Positions 5,901 through 7,741 of a stretch of DNA of 7,741 nucleotides are shown in pieces; position 1 is the first letter of the stretch, and every line of letters starts with the position of its first letter. The notes beneath the pieces were generated by a model that saw nothing but the letters and a program-made list of their open reading frames with translations, was not told where the DNA came from and searched no databases. The position numbers and the translations under genes are program-made. This DNA is from a bacterium. GTDB lineage: Bacteria; UBP14; UBA6098; B30-G16. The stretch is from contig JAMOPH010000355.1 of NCBI GenBank assembly GCA_027064665.1, forward strand, positions 1-7,741, in the 5' to 3' direction.

Positions 5901-7109
5901 ATGGAGCAAATAGAGAAAAAGACGCTGAAATTTCATCTTGGGTTTTCCGCCCTTGACGGTGCGGCGGCGGGAGTGCTTATGTCCCTGCAGGAGGTCATCG
6001 CGCGCAAGGCGCTGGGTGCCTCCCCCGCAGAGGTGACTGTCCTTTTTATGTCCACCCATCTGGCGCGCTTTTCCGCGGTGTTTTTCGCAGGATTTATGCA
6101 GAAACTCAGGCACTACCGCGGAATGCTGCTTCTTGCCGCCGCAGTGAGGATTATCTCCACCGCGATGGTGTATTTTGTGCGCTCGCCGGTGGCGTTTATC
6201 GCCGCGGTGTGGGTGTTCCAACTTCCGCAGGGCATAATAAATCCCGCACAGAACTATATACTATCAAAGAACTATAATTCACAGCGTCGCGGGAAACTTT
6301 ACGGATATGCCCTCTCGGTGACAAATCTTTTCGCGCTGGTGTTCTCGTATCTTGCGGGCTCGGTGTTAGATATCAACCAGCAGTATTTCCGCTATATAAT
6401 TCCTGCGGTGGGATTTTTGGCTGGTATGGGCGCCGTGATGCTGGCGCTTATCCCCACGCCGGAGCGAAAACCCGAACGCACAATCCCACGACCGTTCTCA
6501 AATATGATCAGGATATTTAGAAAAAATCCCGACTTCTGGCGCTTTGAGAGGAACTTTTTTATATATGGGTTCGGATTTCTGCTAATCGGTCCGGTGGTGC
6601 CGCTGTTTTTAGTGGATGTGCTGGGGATGTCCTACCGTGAGGTCTCGCTTGCCCGCGGCGTGCTGGCTATGTCCCTTCAGATTGTTTTCGCCCCCGTAAC
6701 CGGCAAAATTCACGATAAATACAATCCCTTCCAGTTCGCCGGGATGGCTTTAGGGACGCTGGCGTTTTTCCCCGTGGTGCTTTATATCAGCGGATTTGTG
6801 GGGAAAATTATGGCGTATGCGGCTTTTGTGGTGCGCTCGGCGGGAATGACCGGCACGAGTATCGTGTGGAATCTCGGCTCCATATTTTTCGCCGACCGCG
6901 ACGACGAAGCCACATATCAGGCAATCCACCTGACGATGACCGGAATCCGCGGGCTGACCGCACCGATTATGGGATATATCTCCCTCACATTTCTGGGCTA
7001 TTCGCGGACATTTTTGGTGTCTGCGGCGCTTTTGTTCTTCGCCTCGTTTTTGATGTATCTTGACGGCAGGCGCATAAATCGGCAGAGCCAACCAATCGCG
7101 CCGCGGTGA
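5901..7109 (+). CDS. Major facilitator superfamily transporter
   Basis: Protein of 402 residues from ATG 5901, the normal length for a 12-helix MFS permease. Hydrophobic segments appear at about 15-33, 45-66, 73-92, 95-113, 133-153, 163-185, 217-240, 250-268, 277-299, 302-325, 343-364 and 368-388, with a hydrophilic central loop at 186-215 dividing the two halves. The loop between helices 8 and 9 (GKIHDKYNP, with G268, D272 and K273) is a recognisable MFS motif A; the copy between helices 2 and 3 (GFMQKLRHYRG) is degenerate and lacks the Asp. The substrate cannot be predicted. An upstream TTG at 5847 extends the frame by 18 residues, but that addition is hydrophilic and unlike an MFS N-terminus. 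Neither start has a convincing Shine-Dalgarno. The gene diverges from the secreted-protein operon, and no terminator is visible before the tRNA promoter. Confidence 0.88.
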   Translation: MEQIEKKTLKFHLGFSALDGAAAGVLMSLQEVIARKALGASPAEVTVLFMSTHLARFSAVFFAGFMQKLRHYRGMLLLAAAVRIISTAMVYFVRSPVAFIAAVWVFQLPQGIINPAQNYILSKNYNSQRRGKLYGYALSVTNLFALVFSYLAGSVLDINQQYFRYIIPAVGFLAGMGAVMLALIPTPERKPERTIPRPFSNMIRIFRKNPDFWRFERNFFIYGFGFLLIGPVVPLFLVDVLGMSYREVSLARGVLAMSLQIVFAPVTGKIHDKYNPFQFAGMALGTLAFFPVVLYISGFVGKIMAYAAFVVRSAGMTGTSIVWNLGSIFFADRDDEATYQAIHLTMTGIRGLTAPIMGYISLTFLGYSRTFLVSAALLFFASFLMYLDGRRINRQSQPIAPR

Positions 7110-7118
7110 AATTTTCTC

Positions 7119-7147
7119 TTGACAAATCGGGTCTGGGGAGATATTTA
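7119..7147 (+). promoter_or_regulatory. Promoter of tRNA-Asn
   Basis: A perfect TTGACA -35 box (7119-7124), a 17-nt spacer and a TATTTA -10 region (7142-7147) precede the tRNA. Transcription should start about 5-6 nt before the mature 5' end. The -35 box is exact and the position ideal, though the -10 box is only a partial match. Confidence 0.7.
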
Positions 7148-7158
7148 AGAAGTTGAAC

Positions 7159-7231
7159 TCCGGCGTAGCTCAATCGGTAGAGCGGGTGGCTGTTAACCAC
7201 TAGGTTGGGGGTTCGAGTCCCTCCGCCGGAG
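7159..7231 (+). tRNA. tRNA-Asn (anticodon GTT)
   Basis: A 73-nt cloverleaf. The acceptor arms TCCGGCG (7159-7165) and CGCCGGA (7224-7230) pair over 7 bp. The D-arm shows GCTC/GAGC. The anticodon stem GGTGG/CCACT encloses the loop CTGTTAA, giving anticodon GTT. The T-arm has the usual TTCGAGT loop. The discriminator base is G (7231), as expected for tRNA-Asn. CCA is not encoded. Five T residues follow at once, which might aid termination, but no separate terminator hairpin is present before the next gene. Confidence 0.97.
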
Positions 7232-7247
7232 TTTTTGGTTTTCGTTC

Positions 7248-7254
7248 GAGGGAG
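7248..7254 (+). promoter_or_regulatory. Ribosome binding site of the DUF262 gene
   Basis: GAGGGAG lies 8 nt before GTG 7263. The frame is open further upstream into the tRNA but holds no other plausible start codon, so this site decides the start. Confidence 0.6.
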
Positions 7255-7262
7255 AACTGAAA

Positions 7263-7741
7263 GTGGATTTTGCGAAGAAATCTTTCCGGGAACTTTTTGA
7301 AGCTTGGTTTGTCCAATTCAGAATTCCTGAGTATCAAAGAGCCTTTGAATGGGATACAAACGAAAAGAGAAAAAGAAACCAAGTAAAGGAATTTTGGGAA
7401 GATTTGCAGGAATTCATGGACAGCACATCAGCTTTTCCTCTTGGTAATATAATTGTTTTAAAGGAGAGGGGAGAAGGGAATTACTACATCGTTGACGGGC
7501 AACAAAGAATAACTACCTCGTTGATTTTGATTAAATCTATCGCTGATAGGATAAAGGAATTAGGGTATAATGAAATAGCTAACGATCAGCTAAAGAAAGT
7601 TTACATAGTTTTTCAGGAAAAGGATCAAAGAAGGATAAAATTTCTTCCACAGGAATATGATGCTAACTTTTGGGAAAATTTCATTATTCGCGGGGAAAAC
7701 AGCGTAATTCCCGAAACTCCTTCCCAGAAAAGAATAAAAAA
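7263..7741 (+). CDS. DUF262/GmrSD-family (ParB-like) protein, N-terminal part, cut by the window edge
   Basis: The frame stays open from GTG 7263 to the right edge (159 codons plus two bases). The protein shows the DUF262 hallmarks: RIPEYQRAFEWD at residues 20-31, FWEDL at 44-48, LGNIIVLK at 60-67 and YYIVDGQQRITTSLILI at 74-90, whose DGQQR box is the nucleotide-binding/hydrolysing motif of the ParB/sulfiredoxin-like fold. The family includes the GmrS half of type IV restriction enzymes that attack modified phage DNA, and SspE- or BrxU-like defence proteins; many members are uncharacterised. The C-terminal DUF1524/HNH nuclease part (GmrD), if present, would lie outside the window. GAGGGAG at 7248-7254, 8 nt before the start, and the match to the usual family N-terminus support this start. 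The first 159 codons are AT-rich (hand count about 35% GC over 7321-7680) against 53-60% in the MFS gene. It follows tRNA-Asn by 31 nt. Confidence 0.85.
   Translation, partial: MDFAKKSFRELFEAWFVQFRIPEYQRAFEWDTNEKRKRNQVKEFWEDLQEFMDSTSAFPLGNIIVLKERGEGNYYIVDGQQRITTSLILIKSIADRIKELGYNEIANDQLKKVYIVFQEKDQRRIKFLPQEYDANFWENFIIRGENSVIPETPSQKRIK

Noticed and set aside
5866..5913. Short 15-codon frame (MHTYLFGNRNARWSK) overlapping the MFS start, as a leader peptide
   Set aside because: No properly spaced ribosome site and no attenuator hairpin; such a short frame is expected by chance.
7200..7382. Minus-strand open frame of 60 codons ending in AEGLEPPT
   Set aside because: The C-terminal residues come from reading the tRNA backwards, a well-known annotation artefact, and the frame is antisense to the DUF262 gene.

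Overview
The window looks like chromosomal DNA from an uncultured bacterium of the FCB superphylum (Bacteroidetes/Fibrobacteres/Cloacimonetes-like) or a WOR-3-like candidate phylum. This is inferred from protein style, not a database match. The clues are a sugar nucleotidyltransferase of the GlmU-replacing type, a TrmD with the 'YKG-DQR' active-site variant I associate with Bacteroidetes-like sequences, a small secreted protein ending in a type IX/FlgD-like sorting domain, and a long signal-peptide protein with a fibre-like N-terminal domain.

Layout. The left two thirds read on the minus strand. From right to left they hold: a small secreted protein (5143-5649) and, 21 nt later, a 954-residue secreted repeat protein (2257-5121), both with strong Shine-Dalgarno sequences; a rho-independent terminator (2196-2230); trmD (1384-2145) and, 9 nt later, a TlpA/ResA-type thioredoxin (820-1374); a 177-nt gap; and the front of a GlmU-like bifunctional enzyme (642 down to the window edge). 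A 251-nt divergent intergenic region (5650-5900) separates this block from a plus-strand MFS transporter (5901-7109). A tRNA-Asn(GTT) follows (7159-7231), with its own promoter. The window ends inside a DUF262/GmrSD-type gene (7263 onwards).

Biology. The minus-strand genes before the divergent region divide into cell-surface proteins (5143-5649 and 2257-5121) and housekeeping genes (trmD, thioredoxin, GlmU-like). The most notable place is the right end. Directly behind the tRNA, GC content falls from about 55-60% to about 35% and a DUF262 gene with the DGQQR motif begins. This is what the tRNA-side edge of a defence island would look like. The gene is cut by the window edge, so its partner domains and the far side of any island are not visible. 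I see no complete, clearly undescribed system here.
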